From Alphaproteobacteria bacterium (GTDB lineage: Bacteria; Pseudomonadota; Alphaproteobacteria; Caulobacterales; Parvularculaceae), in NCBI GenBank assembly GCA_016125425.1, contig WGLT01000012.1, positions 62,001 to 126,000 of the forward strand: a stretch of DNA of 64,000 nt. Direction: 5' to 3'. Shown here piece after piece: positions 27,611 to 35,199 of this stretch (the first letter of the stretch is position 1; each line of letters starts with the position of its first letter). Below the pieces are notes generated by a model that had not been told where the DNA came from, did no database searches, and was given only the letters and a program-made list of their open reading frames with translations. Position numbers and translations under genes: made by a program.

Positions 27611-28636
27611 TCAGTTCGCGCCGGCGACCCAGCCGAGGCAGCCGCCGACATCGTTGAGCCCGTGCTCGCCGAGGCAGAACGCTTCTTCATAAGGCGTCCT
27701 CGTCGCGGCGATGCATTGCTTCAAAGTGAGCTCGGTCATCGACAGGCATTGGTCGGCGTGATCGTTTTTGGCGTAGACCGCGACGGTCTTTTCATTGAGC
27801 CCGCCCGCCGCATAACGCGCGGCGAGATTGAGAACGCGGTCGAGCACGATATTGGCGTTGGCTTCCGAATTGCCCTGCGGCGCGCTCTTTTCGCCCCAGT
27901 CGGGCGACCAGGCGTCGCCGGCTTCCTGCAGCTCCGGCGCGGCGACGCCCTTGGTCATCGAGACCTGCAAGGGCGCGATCGGCGCCGGCGTGCGGTTATG
28001 GGCGAAGGCCGCCGCTTCGGCGAGGCGCTGCGAGCCCGGGCCGATCGGCTTTTTGCCCCAGGCGGTTTTCTGCATGGCGTAGGCTTGCGTCTTGAAGGCT
28101 TCGCCGAGCGCTTCGACGCGCGCGACGTCGCTCGCCGTCATGGCGAGCACGCGCCCTACCGCCTCGTCGGCGCCTTTGAGTTTTCTCGGATAAGTCGGAT
28201 CGGCGGCCAGACGCGCCAGAAAGGCGTCGGCGCCTTTGAGCCCGTTCTTGTCGCGCCTGTTCGAATTGATCGCCTGCTGGAGCGATTTGGCGAATTCCGG
28301 GGAATCGGCCGCGACCAGCGCCGCATAGGCGACCCAGCCGCCCGACAGCGCATCCGGCGAATGGGCCGACAACAGCTTGTGCGCCTCGCGCGTCGCCTGC
28401 GGGCCCGTGAAGGGGGTCTTTTCGATCGCGGCGATGTCCTCGCGGAAGCGGACATAATCGGCGGCGCGCGCTTCAAGCGCCGACTCGCCCGGCTGGGCGA
28501 GCGACTTGGCGGCGACGCCGCCCGACAGGGCGAATGCGGCGAGCGCCGCGGCGATAAAAGAGGGGCGCGTCATGCGCCGAGGGATAGCATAGACAGACGC
28601 CGGGCGGGCCCCGTCCGGCGAGCGAAAACGCAACAT
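27611..28636 (-). CDS. Exported protein of unknown function
   Basis: 341 residues. A long basic N-region precedes a hydrophobic core (about residues 25-42, ending GGVAA), so it is probably exported. The mature protein is helical with a C-terminal domain holding three Cys (CLSM, QCIAA, FCLGEHG and the ending VGGCLGW). I do not recognise the family. The start at 28636 is favoured by GGAGAAGG just upstream; a start at 28573 would also give a signal peptide but lacks a site. Confidence 0.6.
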   Translation of the reverse strand: MLRFRSPDGARPASVYAIPRRMTRPSFIAAALAAFALSGGVAAKSLAQPGESALEARAADYVRFREDIAAIEKTPFTGPQATREAHKLLSAHSPDALSGGWVAYAALVAADSPEFAKSLQQAINSNRRDKNGLKGADAFLARLAADPTYPRKLKGADEAVGRVLAMTASDVARVEALGEAFKTQAYAMQKTAWGKKPIGPGSQRLAEAAAFAHNRTPAPIAPLQVSMTKGVAAPELQEAGDAWSPDWGEKSAPQGNSEANANIVLDRVLNLAARYAAGGLNEKTVAVYAKNDHADQCLSMTELTLKQCIAATRTPYEEAFCLGEHGLNDVGGCLGWVAGAN

Positions 28637-28806
28637 AATCCTTCTCCCGTCACCCGACGCCCCGCGCGAGGGGGGCCGTCGCGTCTGACGCTATGCCGGC
28701 CCGCCTAAAAATGATTTCGCCATCCTAGACGCATTCGTCTCAAATTCGAGCGGATTAGGCGGCCCGAGGCCGGCGAACTCTGCCGCCGTCCTTCGAATTC
28801 TCATGC

Positions 28807-29094
28807 CTACGCTGCAAAGCGCAATTTGAGGCCGAGTGCTTTTGTTACCTTGAAAATCGTGTTGAAGCTGGCGTTGCCGTCTTCGGAAAGCGCCTTGTAG
28901 AGGCTGGCGCGATCAAGGCCCGTGGCCTTAGCGAGATCGCTCATTCCTTTGGCGCGCGCAGCGACGCCGAGAGCTCTGGCGATATACGCCGGATCGTCGC
29001 CGTCTTCATCAAACACGGCCTCGAGGAAGGCAGCGATGTCCTCGGGCGTCTTGAGATGTTCGGCCGCATCGAAGCGGCTGAGTTTTACGGTCAT
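28807..29094 (-). CDS. HigA-like antitoxin (addiction module antidote)
   Basis: 95 residues. The core DIAAFLEAVFDE and then IARALGVAARAKGMSDLAKA, GLDRASLYKAL matches the antidote family with a Cro-like helix-turn-helix (TIGR02684 type). It lies 26 bases after the toxin gene on the same strand, toxin first, which is the HigBA order. The start at ATG 29094 follows GGGAG. The antitoxin should bind the toxin and repress the shared promoter. Confidence 0.88.
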   Translation of the reverse strand: MTVKLSRFDAAEHLKTPEDIAAFLEAVFDEDGDDPAYIARALGVAARAKGMSDLAKATGLDRASLYKALSEDGNASFNTIFKVTKALGLKLRFAA

Positions 29095-29120
29095 GGTCGG
29101 CTCCCTTTCGTTCAAATCTT

Positions 29121-29423
29121 TCATTCCGGCGCGTTAAGCGCTTTTGCGATCTCTTTCGCCTTATCAATGTCCCGCGCCTGCGAGTCCTTGTCGCCGCCGG
29201 CGAGGAGGATGATCACGGTCTCCCCGCGCTGGATGTAATAGACCCGGTAGCCGGGCCCGAAATGGAAGCGCAGTTCGCGAACGCCTTCGCCGACAGGCTC
29301 GGTGTCGCCGAGATGTCCCGAGCGCTCGATCTTGTCGATTCGCTTCACGATGCGGACGGCGGCTTGCCGATCCTTGAGACCGTCGAGCCAATCGGCAAAG
29401 ACGTCCGTTTTCAGGACTTCCAT
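29121..29423 (-). CDS. HigB-like toxin of the RelE/ParE superfamily
   Basis: 100 residues from ATG 29423. Family features are visible: FADWLDGLKDRQAAVRIVKR, GVRELRFHFGPGYRVYY and TVIILLAGGDKDSQARDI. These toxins usually cut mRNA on the ribosome. A longer reading from 29477 has a C-terminal match but an unlikely N terminus that overlaps the operator repeats, so the shorter start is preferred although its ribosome site is weak. Confidence 0.88.
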   Translation of the reverse strand: MEVLKTDVFADWLDGLKDRQAAVRIVKRIDKIERSGHLGDTEPVGEGVRELRFHFGPGYRVYYIQRGETVIILLAGGDKDSQARDIDKAKEIAKALNAPE

Positions 29424-29430
29424 GCCGTAA

Positions 29431-29483
29431 CTGTAGGCTATAGGCAACAGATTGCAAGTGAAATCTGTAGGCCACAAGCAACA
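29431..29483. repeat. Imperfect direct repeat upstream of the toxin-antitoxin operon
   Basis: Two 19-base copies, 16 of 19 identical, start at 29431 and 29465 (34 bp apart, about three helical turns), each with CTGTAGGC and ending GCAACA. They lie immediately upstream of the toxin start (reverse strand), a usual place for an antitoxin operator. They could be binding sites of the HigA-like protein. Confidence 0.5.
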
Positions 29484-29518
29484 AATTCCCCGATTGCTGC
29501 GGCGCCCCTCTATAAAAG

Positions 29519-30829
29519 ATGGACACCCGCCTCTCCATTAACCCGCCTTCAGCCTTTGTTAACGATCCCGGAGAGATGGTTAGGGAGCACTTAAAGCTTC
29601 TCGCCGGATCGTTAATGGCCCTCTCGCTTCTCAAACGACTGTTCTTGCGCCTTGCGCCCGGCCAGGGCGCGGTGTGGGACGGCGCGGCCGGCGCGGCGGT
29701 GATGCTGATCGGCCGCGACGGGCGGATCGAGGCGGTTTCGGACGGGGCGGCCCAGCTCGCCGGCCGGCCGACCCGGGCGCTGATCGGCGAAGCCTTCGAG
29801 CGTCTGTTCCGGGCCGAAGACCGCGGCGGGGCGCTTCGCGCGCTTTCTCTCGGCGGCGCCGGCGCGCGCGCGCGCGCGCGTTTCGCGGAGGGCGGCGAGG
29901 TCGACATCCTGGCGCGCGCCCGTCCGGACGGCAAATGCTCCGCGCTCCTTGTCGAGCGCGCGCTCGACGACGGCGCGGCGCGCGGCGGCGATGCGGGCGA
30001 AGACGTCCGGGCGACGGCCGATCTGCTCGCCGATCTCAGCCATGAAATGCGCACCCCGCTCAACGCCGTGATCGGTTTCGCCGACGCCATGCAGAAAGAG
30101 ACTTTCGGCCCGCTCGGCCACGACAGATACGCCGAATACGCCGGGCACATCCGCACATCGGGCGCGCATCTTCTCGATCTCGTCTCGCAGATTCTCGATC
30201 TTGCGAAGATCGAGGCCGATCGATTCGCGCTGAAACGCGAGCTGGTCGACGCCGGCGCGATCGCGCGCGAATGCGCCGGCATGGTGCGCCTGCAGGCGGA
30301 GCATGCGGGCCTCAAACTCAATGTGCGCGTCGCCGACGATCTGCCAGAAAGCGCGCTCGACCCGCGCGCGCTGCGCCAGATCCTCATCAATCTGCTGTCC
30401 AACGCCATCAAGTTCACAAGCGACGGCGAAGTCACGCTTGAAGCGACGGCGCAGGGCGGGGAAATCGTCTTTACCGTGACGGATACGGGCGTCGGCATGA
30501 GCGAGGCCGATCTCAAAAAGCTCGGAAGCCGCTTCACCGCCGCGCAAGGTTTGGGCGTCAGGGGTGCCAAAGGCGCCGGCCTCGGTCTCGCGCTCGCCTA
30601 TGCGCTCGCCGAACTCCATGGCGGTTCGATGCGGATCGAAAGCGCCCCGGGCGAGGGCGTGAAGGCGACGGTGCGCCTGCCGGTCGCGCCGCCCGCGCGG
30701 CCGGAAAGAAGGCGCCGGCTCGAAACCGTGCTGGCGGCCTCGGGCGAGACCGCGCCGCCGCCGGCCATCCTGACCCAGCTCGACCGCATCGAGGCCTATC
30801 GGCGCGAGCGCGCCAAAAGCGCGGCCTAG
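29519..30829 (+). CDS. Soluble sensor histidine kinase
   Basis: 436 residues without clear membrane helices apart from a weak N-terminal hydrophobic stretch. A PAS-like segment (about 60-145) precedes HisKA (ADLSHEMRTPLNAV, His 175), N-box (SNAIKFT), G1 (DTGVGM) and a degenerate G2 (GAGLGLA). The HisKA sequence, with FADAMQKETFGPLG, is close to the DivJ/PleC type common in alphaproteobacteria, but a cell-cycle role is not shown. The N-terminal start is uncertain; 29576 and 29615 are alternatives. No regulator gene is adjacent. Confidence 0.85.
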   Translation: MDTRLSINPPSAFVNDPGEMVREHLKLLAGSLMALSLLKRLFLRLAPGQGAVWDGAAGAAVMLIGRDGRIEAVSDGAAQLAGRPTRALIGEAFERLFRAEDRGGALRALSLGGAGARARARFAEGGEVDILARARPDGKCSALLVERALDDGAARGGDAGEDVRATADLLADLSHEMRTPLNAVIGFADAMQKETFGPLGHDRYAEYAGHIRTSGAHLLDLVSQILDLAKIEADRFALKRELVDAGAIARECAGMVRLQAEHAGLKLNVRVADDLPESALDPRALRQILINLLSNAIKFTSDGEVTLEATAQGGEIVFTVTDTGVGMSEADLKKLGSRFTAAQGLGVRGAKGAGLGLALAYALAELHGGSMRIESAPGEGVKATVRLPVAPPARPERRRRLETVLAASGETAPPPAILTQLDRIEAYRRERAKSAA

Positions 30830-30915
30830 AGAGGTCCCGCCTTTCAAAATCCCGCCATGTAAGGCGCCGTATTGTGAAGCGGCGGGCGCATTCGCCCCCT
30901 CGCGCCGGCCGCGAA

Positions 30916-30929
30916 TTGACTTAAATCAT
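30916..30929. promoter_or_regulatory. Candidate FNR/FixK-type box
   Basis: TTGACTTAAATCAT matches the TTGA-N6-TCAA pattern at seven of eight fixed positions. It lies 49 bases before the start of the lipoprotein gene at 30978, a sensible position for an activator overlapping -40. Regulation by oxygen is therefore possible. Confidence 0.4.
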
Positions 30930-30977
30930 GCGCGGGCCCCGGGGGCGATGCGAGAGTGAAATCGAAGGAGAAAGAAG

Positions 30978-31394
30978 ATGAGACTTTCGATCCTCGCCGC
31001 CTTGATCGGCGCCGGACTGCTCGCCGGCTGCGAGACGACCGGCTATGCGTCGCAGGAAGAAGCGCAAAGACAGGCTGAAATCGCCGCGCGTCAGGGCGCG
31101 AGCGTCGGTCAGGTCTGCTTTACGCGCAATATCGACGGCTGGCGCGAACTCGGCCGCAACGCCATTCTCATCCGGCGCGGTCTGAAAGACTGGTACAAGC
31201 TCGACCTTGTCGGCTCATGCGATCCGCGCTGGGCGATGAGCGCGATCGGCATCCGCACCCAGCCCGGCGGCGGCTGCATCACGCGCGGCGATCATATCGA
31301 GACCTACACGAACACGCCGATCAAGGGCTCCTGCGTCATCACCGGCATCCATGAATGGAATGAGGACGCGCCCGTCCCGCCGGCGGAGAAATAG
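30978..31394 (+). CDS. Putative lipoprotein, DUF6491-like
   Basis: 138 residues with a lipobox (LLAGC, Cys 18). The mature domain has CFTRNIDGWRELGRN, LVGSCDPRW and GGGCITRGDHI, which fits the DUF6491 family of small secreted Cys-containing domains. It is preceded by a strong ribosome site (AAGGAGAAAG) and a candidate FNR-like box. Function is unknown. Confidence 0.7.
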   Translation: MRLSILAALIGAGLLAGCETTGYASQEEAQRQAEIAARQGASVGQVCFTRNIDGWRELGRNAILIRRGLKDWYKLDLVGSCDPRWAMSAIGIRTQPGGGCITRGDHIETYTNTPIKGSCVITGIHEWNEDAPVPPAEK

Positions 31395-31406
31395 CGCCCG
31401 TCCGGC

Positions 31407-33029
31407 CTAGGACAATAGCCCCCAGGCGCCGAAGGCGATCGCATAGAGCGCGATCGTCAGATTGGCGACGGCGTGCGCCGTAATCGCGCCGCCGATCCGT
31501 CCCGAACGGTAGAGCGCAATCGCGAAGGCCGCGCCGGAAAGCGCGCCGGCGAGCCAGCGTTCGTGCACGGCGCCGAACAGGATCGACGTCGCCACAAAGG
31601 CGGGCCAGGCGAATTTCGCTTCGGCGGCTTCGTCGAAACGGCGCGCCGAAAGCGCGCGGTGGAGATAGCCGCGAAAGGCGAGCTCCTCCGTGATCGGAAT
31701 GATCGCCGCAGCGCCGACGACGCGCGCGGCGAGCCAGAGCGTCTGCTGGCCCGGCGAGAGCGCGCCGAGATAGGCGCCGAGCGCGCCGTCCTGCGCGGCG
31801 GGCGCAGTCGCGATCCACGCCGCGCCGACAAGAAAGCCGATCCCCGCCGATTCCAGAGAGCCTTTCCAGCGCGCGAAGTCGTAATCGCGGCGAAAGGCGA
31901 ACAGAACGAGCGCGCCCGCCGTGACTTTCAGTCCGTAGAGCGCCGGCGAGGCGTTGGAGAAGGCGGAGATGAAAATCCCCGCCGCCGTCACCGCGAGGAA
32001 CGGCGCAAGCAGGGCCGCCGCCTTGCGCGCGGCCGGCGACGGCGCGGCGTCGTTTGCGGCCCGCGAAAAGAACGGCGTCTTGTACGAGGCCCACATCAGC
32101 GAGAGCGTCACGATCAGGAACATCAGCCAGCCGGCTTCGGAGTGGAAGCCGCCGACCGCGATTTCCGGCGAGACATGCGCGCCGATGAAGATGAGCGCGG
32201 CGATTCTGACGCTGTTCAAGAACCAGATCGCGGCGATCCCGACCGGGAACAGAAGAAAGACATTCGGGAATTTCAGCTTGCGGCGGAAGAACCAGAGAAA
32301 GATGCCGAGAAAAGCCGTCACCATGCCGACGCCCTCATAGCCCGAGCACTGGGCGGCGATCGAAACCTTGAAGCCGTCCGCGCCGAGAATGCGCGCGCCC
32401 GGATTCGAAGTGACTTCGCTTTCGATGAGCGTCAGCAGGAAAGCGGAGACGCGGAATGTCGCCGCCGAGAGCGCGCTCCAGGATGACTGCGAAAGCCAGG
32501 CGGCGGCGGCGACAAGCGCGCTCGCGCCGGCCGCGATCAACAGTCCCGGCCATTCGCGCCATGCGGCGTCGCGCCAGAAAGACGCAGGCGCGATCGCGAG
32601 CGCGGCGAGCGCTGTCATGACGAGATTGGCGCCGAGATAGAATGAGAACAGGCCCCAGGGCGGCGGTCCGGCCTGCGCGTTGAGCCAGACCGTCAGGACA
32701 CAGAGCAACGCGAACAGGGACGCGCTCGCAAGAAAGGGCGCGCGCCAGCGAAGGCCGGCCGCCGCGATCCGCCACTGCGCGACAAGCGCGGCGCGGCGCG
32801 GCCACAGCACGACCGCGAGCGCGGCGACGAAACAGGGCAGGGCGCGCACGCCCGTTCGCAGCGCCTGCCTGACCGCGAGCCACAGCGGGTCGTCGTCATT
32901 GATCGACAACGGATTGAAAAGCGTGGCGAGTACGGGAATTTCGATCGCGGCGAGCAGCAAGACGGGACCTGCGCGCCGGACGAGAGGCGTTCCGGCGCGC
33001 GGGCGCGCGATTTCGGCGTCGACGGTCAT
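31407..33029 (-). CDS. xrtE: Exosortase E fused to a CPBP-type membrane protease
   Basis: 540 residues with many membrane helices. The N-terminal part is an exosortase with the catalytic triad pattern: Cys 228 in AQCSGYEGVG, Arg 275 in LNSVRIAAL, His 296 in GGFHSEAG. The C-terminal part is a CPBP (CAAX-like) protease with Glu-Glu 448-449 and Arg 453 (ITEELAFRG), His 489 (AVHERW) and His 519 (ITAHAVAN). This fusion defines the exosortase E/VPEID-CTERM system. Two micro-genes with VPE-x-D motifs lie directly upstream, on the same strand, about 75-255 bases away. It should cut and attach these at the envelope. Confidence 0.95.
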   Translation of the reverse strand: MTVDAEIARPRAGTPLVRRAGPVLLLAAIEIPVLATLFNPLSINDDDPLWLAVRQALRTGVRALPCFVAALAVVLWPRRAALVAQWRIAAAGLRWRAPFLASASLFALLCVLTVWLNAQAGPPPWGLFSFYLGANLVMTALAALAIAPASFWRDAAWREWPGLLIAAGASALVAAAAWLSQSSWSALSAATFRVSAFLLTLIESEVTSNPGARILGADGFKVSIAAQCSGYEGVGMVTAFLGIFLWFFRRKLKFPNVFLLFPVGIAAIWFLNSVRIAALIFIGAHVSPEIAVGGFHSEAGWLMFLIVTLSLMWASYKTPFFSRAANDAAPSPAARKAAALLAPFLAVTAAGIFISAFSNASPALYGLKVTAGALVLFAFRRDYDFARWKGSLESAGIGFLVGAAWIATAPAAQDGALGAYLGALSPGQQTLWLAARVVGAAAIIPITEELAFRGYLHRALSARRFDEAAEAKFAWPAFVATSILFGAVHERWLAGALSGAAFAIALYRSGRIGGAITAHAVANLTIALYAIAFGAWGLLS

Positions 33030-33104
33030 CGCCGGAAGCTTATGCGAATTCCGCGCCTGCGACGATCCGAGACGCGCGCTTGCGGCGAGGATCCGTCCCA
33101 GGCG

Positions 33105-33263
33105 CTATTTGCGGAATTTCTCGCGAATGATCGCGCCGGCGCCGATAATGAGCGCAAGCGCCATGACGCCGGCGCCGACATCGACCTCCGGCACGCGTTC
33201 GATGCCGGCGAAAGCCGGCGCCGCCATCATCGCGAATGCGAAAGCGAGTGCGAATTTCTTCAT
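33105..33263 (-). CDS. VPEID-CTERM micro-protein 1
   Basis: 52 residues, found by reading the reverse strand. A signal peptide (residues 1-19, ending PAFA) is followed by a four-residue linker, the motif VPEVD (24-28), one membrane helix (about 29-46) and a basic end (REKFRK). After signal cleavage almost nothing remains except the sorting signal. It lies 75 bases before xrtE on the same strand and is 19 bases from its paralogue. It is a likely substrate of exosortase E. Confidence 0.85.
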   Translation of the reverse strand: MKKFALAFAFAMMAAPAFAGIERVPEVDVGAGVMALALIIGAGAIIREKFRK

Positions 33264-33282
33264 GATGATCTCCCCTTACCGA

Positions 33283-33441
33283 TTACTTGCGGAGTTTTTC
33301 ACGCAGGACCATTGCGAGGCCGGCGACCAGAATGAGCGCAGCGATCGCCGGGCCGCCATCCATTTCGGGAACGGGCGCGGTCTGCGCAAAAGCCGGCGTC
33401 GCCGCCGCCGCCAGCCCCAAAACGAGCAGGATTTTTTTCAT
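33283..33441 (-). CDS. VPEID-CTERM micro-protein 2
   Basis: 52 residues, the same layout as its neighbour: signal peptide (1-19, PAFA), short linker, VPEMD at 24-28, membrane helix and basic end (REKLRK). The two share the MKK opening, the length and the motif positions, so they look like tandem duplicates that have diverged. There is a good ribosome site (GGGGGAGA) upstream of ATG 33441. It is another likely substrate of exosortase E. Confidence 0.85.
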   Translation of the reverse strand: MKKILLVLGLAAAATPAFAQTAPVPEMDGGPAIAALILVAGLAMVLREKLRK

Positions 33442-33604
33442 TGATGTCTCCCCCTGAAAAAAATAATCGAACTTGGATTATGCCACTCTTTCCGAGCGAC
33501 CGCAATTTTTCAACCAATGGCCGAGACGCCGCGAAGCGGTTTCGTTCGGTGCGTGTCCCTGCGGCGCTTGCAATGTCGCAAAAGCGGGCGGAAGCTTGCT
33601 CGCG

Positions 33605-34405
33605 ATGGACCTCTTAAAGGGTTGGAACGGCGTTTATTTCCTGATCGCCGCCGTTATTGCGGGCGGGGTCCTTGAACGATTCATCCCATGGCGGCGCATG
33701 CCTTTCGATCCTTGGCGCTGGGCGCGCGCGGGCCTTCTCAGCGTCTATGGCGTCATCCTCGTCGCCGCGATCCCGTTCGTGTCGGATTTCGCGCTCGCCT
33801 TCCTCGCGGAAAAAAAGGATGTCGGCCTATTCAACATGATCGGCGCGCCGGCCGCCCTTTCGGTCCCCGCGACGATCGTCGTCGTCGACGCGATCGCCTT
33901 CAGCGAGCATGTGCTGCTGCATCGCGTATCGCTCTTGTGGCGTCTGCACCGCGCGCATCATTCGGACGTGATGGTCGACGCTTCGACGGCGCTGCGCTTC
34001 CATCCGTTCGAGACTTTGTTTCGCGCCGCCTTCGAGGCGCCGTTCGTGCTCGCGCTCGGCCTGCCGCCCGAGGGTCTGCTCGCCGCCTTCGTCGTGCTGT
34101 CGGTCGTCAATGTCTATACGCATTTCAACGTGCCGTTGCCGCGCGGGCTCGAACGCGCGCTCGCGCCCGTTCTCGTGACGCCGCGCATGCATCGGCTGCA
34201 TCACACCACTGACGGCGCCAGTCAGCGCCTGAATTACGGCACGATGTTTTCCTTCTGGGATCGGCTGGCGCGCACGCGCGCCGGACCCGACGCGCTCGCC
34301 GACGACGCGGCCTTCGGACTCGAAGCGCCTGAGGCGCCGCCGCGCGAAAGCTTCGGCCAGCTGCTGCTGGATCCCTTCCGCACGCCGCGCCCCGGGGAGC
34401 AATGA
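33605..34405 (+). CDS. Sterol desaturase/fatty acid hydroxylase family protein
   Basis: 266 residues with about four membrane helices. The di-iron histidine motifs are present: EHVLLHR, HRAHHS and HRLHHT, with another His in THFNVPLP. Members of this family hydroxylate or desaturate lipids. The start at ATG 33605 is chosen for homology length; an upstream frame to 33473 is not like the family. It is divergent from the VPEID-CTERM genes, so a functional link to envelope anchoring is possible but unproven. Confidence 0.88.
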   Translation: MDLLKGWNGVYFLIAAVIAGGVLERFIPWRRMPFDPWRWARAGLLSVYGVILVAAIPFVSDFALAFLAEKKDVGLFNMIGAPAALSVPATIVVVDAIAFSEHVLLHRVSLLWRLHRAHHSDVMVDASTALRFHPFETLFRAAFEAPFVLALGLPPEGLLAAFVVLSVVNVYTHFNVPLPRGLERALAPVLVTPRMHRLHHTTDGASQRLNYGTMFSFWDRLARTRAGPDALADDAAFGLEAPEAPPRESFGQLLLDPFRTPRPGEQ

Positions 34406-34447
34406 CCGGTTGTCGAAAGCCGCGGCGAATTATGCGATCAAGCAGCG

Positions 34448-34771
34448 ATGACGGAGCCGCGCCTCAAGACCGAAATTCGCGTCGCCGCGCATTTGCGCCG
34501 CGTCGCCGCCGCCGGCGCCTTCGCGCATGTCGCGCGCAAGGGCGATCCGGACGCCGGCGCCGTCGCGGTGAAAGTCTTTATGGGCCCCGGCGCTGCGCGG
34601 CTTTTCGTGCAAAGCCGCAGCGAGGAGGGCGCCGTCATCTGGCGCGAAGCGTTCGAGACGCCGCAGCCGGAAGACAGGATTGACGCTTTCCTCGAAAAGG
34701 AGCGCCGCATTGATCCCGATCTGTGGATTGTCGAAATCGAGGATCGAGAAGGACGGAGCTTTCTGGAGTAA
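34448..34771 (+). CDS. DUF1491 family protein
   Basis: 107 residues. The family features are visible: LKTEIRVAAHLRRVAAAG near the start, RKGDPDAGAVAVKVF in the middle and ERRIDPDLWIVEIEDREG at the end. The family is alphaproteobacterial and of unknown function. It is co-directional with the desaturase gene (42-base gap). Confidence 0.85.
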   Translation: MTEPRLKTEIRVAAHLRRVAAAGAFAHVARKGDPDAGAVAVKVFMGPGAARLFVQSRSEEGAVIWREAFETPQPEDRIDAFLEKERRIDPDLWIVEIEDREGRSFLE

Positions 34772-34791
34772 GGCGCAGAGCCGCGAACATA

Positions 34792-34815
34792 GAGCCGGCC
34801 CCGCAGGGCCGGCTC
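34792..34815. terminator. Bidirectional hairpin between convergent genes
   Basis: GAGCCGGCCC and GGGCCGGCTC form a perfect ten-base stem with loop CGCA, followed by AGTTTC on the plus strand. It lies between the convergent DUF1491 and tautomerase genes, so it probably ends both transcripts. Confidence 0.65.
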
Positions 34816-34837
34816 AGTTTCAAAGGTTCTGAACGCG

Positions 34838-35062
34838 TCAGGCGGCCTTGCCGGCCGCGAGCGCGTGTACGGCTGATGCGTTGAGCGGATTGCCGCCGAT
34901 CGCCCAGTCATTTTCCTTGAACTCCTTGATGCGGACCCAGGTGACGGGGCGCATCTTTTCGCCTTCGACGGCGACCATGGCTTCCGTCACTTTTTCGATC
35001 AGCTCGCGCTTTTGCGACGGCGTGAACACGTTCTCGATGAGGTCGATGGTGACGAGCGGCAT
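34838..35062 (-). CDS. 4-oxalocrotonate tautomerase family protein
   Basis: 74 residues from ATG 35062. Pro 2, the catalytic base after Met removal, is present ([13 protein letters not shown]), and family segments follow: [17 protein letters not shown] and [10 protein letters not shown]. Substrate unknown. AAAGGA stands before this start; the reading to 35113 would bury the Pro and is rejected. Confidence 0.88.
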   Translation of the reverse strand: MPLVTIDLIENVFTPSQKRELIEKVTEAMVAVEGEKMRPVTWVRIKEFKENDWAIGGNPLNASAVHALAAGKAA

Positions 35063-35143
35063 TTGACGATCCTTTCGATATCCTGGGGCCGAGGACCGAT
35101 CCCCGGCGGACAAGGCTTTCTAGAGCCGCTGGCGGGCGCATGC

Positions 35144-35172
35144 TTGGAGGAAATCTGGAGAATTTCTGGAGA
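35144..35172. repeat. Three direct repeats with 11-bp period in front of a winged-helix regulator gene
   Basis: Three copies of the core TGGAG (GGAG at 35146, 35157 and 35168) are spaced exactly 11 bp: CTTGGAGGAAA, TCTGGAGAATT, TCTGGAGATCG. OmpR/PhoB-type winged helices bind direct repeats of this period. The array overlaps the -35 area of the promoter of such a gene (TATAGT at 35186-35191), suggesting autoregulation. Confidence 0.6.
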
Positions 35173-35185
35173 TCGCTGATTCGGA

Positions 35186-35191
35186 TATAGT
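35186..35191 (+). promoter_or_regulatory. Candidate -10 element, probably giving a leaderless mRNA
   Basis: TATAGT lies nine to fourteen bases before the ATG at 35200. A transcript starting six to eight bases after it would have almost no 5' untranslated region, and there is no ribosome site, so leaderless initiation is likely. Confidence 0.45.
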
Positions 35192-35199
35192 CCGGGCCG

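Noticed and set aside
29862-29880. Alternating GC run inside the histidine kinase gene, possible phase-variation tract
   Set aside because: Similar alternating runs occur elsewhere in the window (for example within otsA near 61141), so it reflects base composition more than a contingency locus.
29164-30570. Long reverse-strand frame across the toxin gene and the second histidine kinase
   Set aside because: Ser/Arg-rich shadow of two well-supported genes in other frames.
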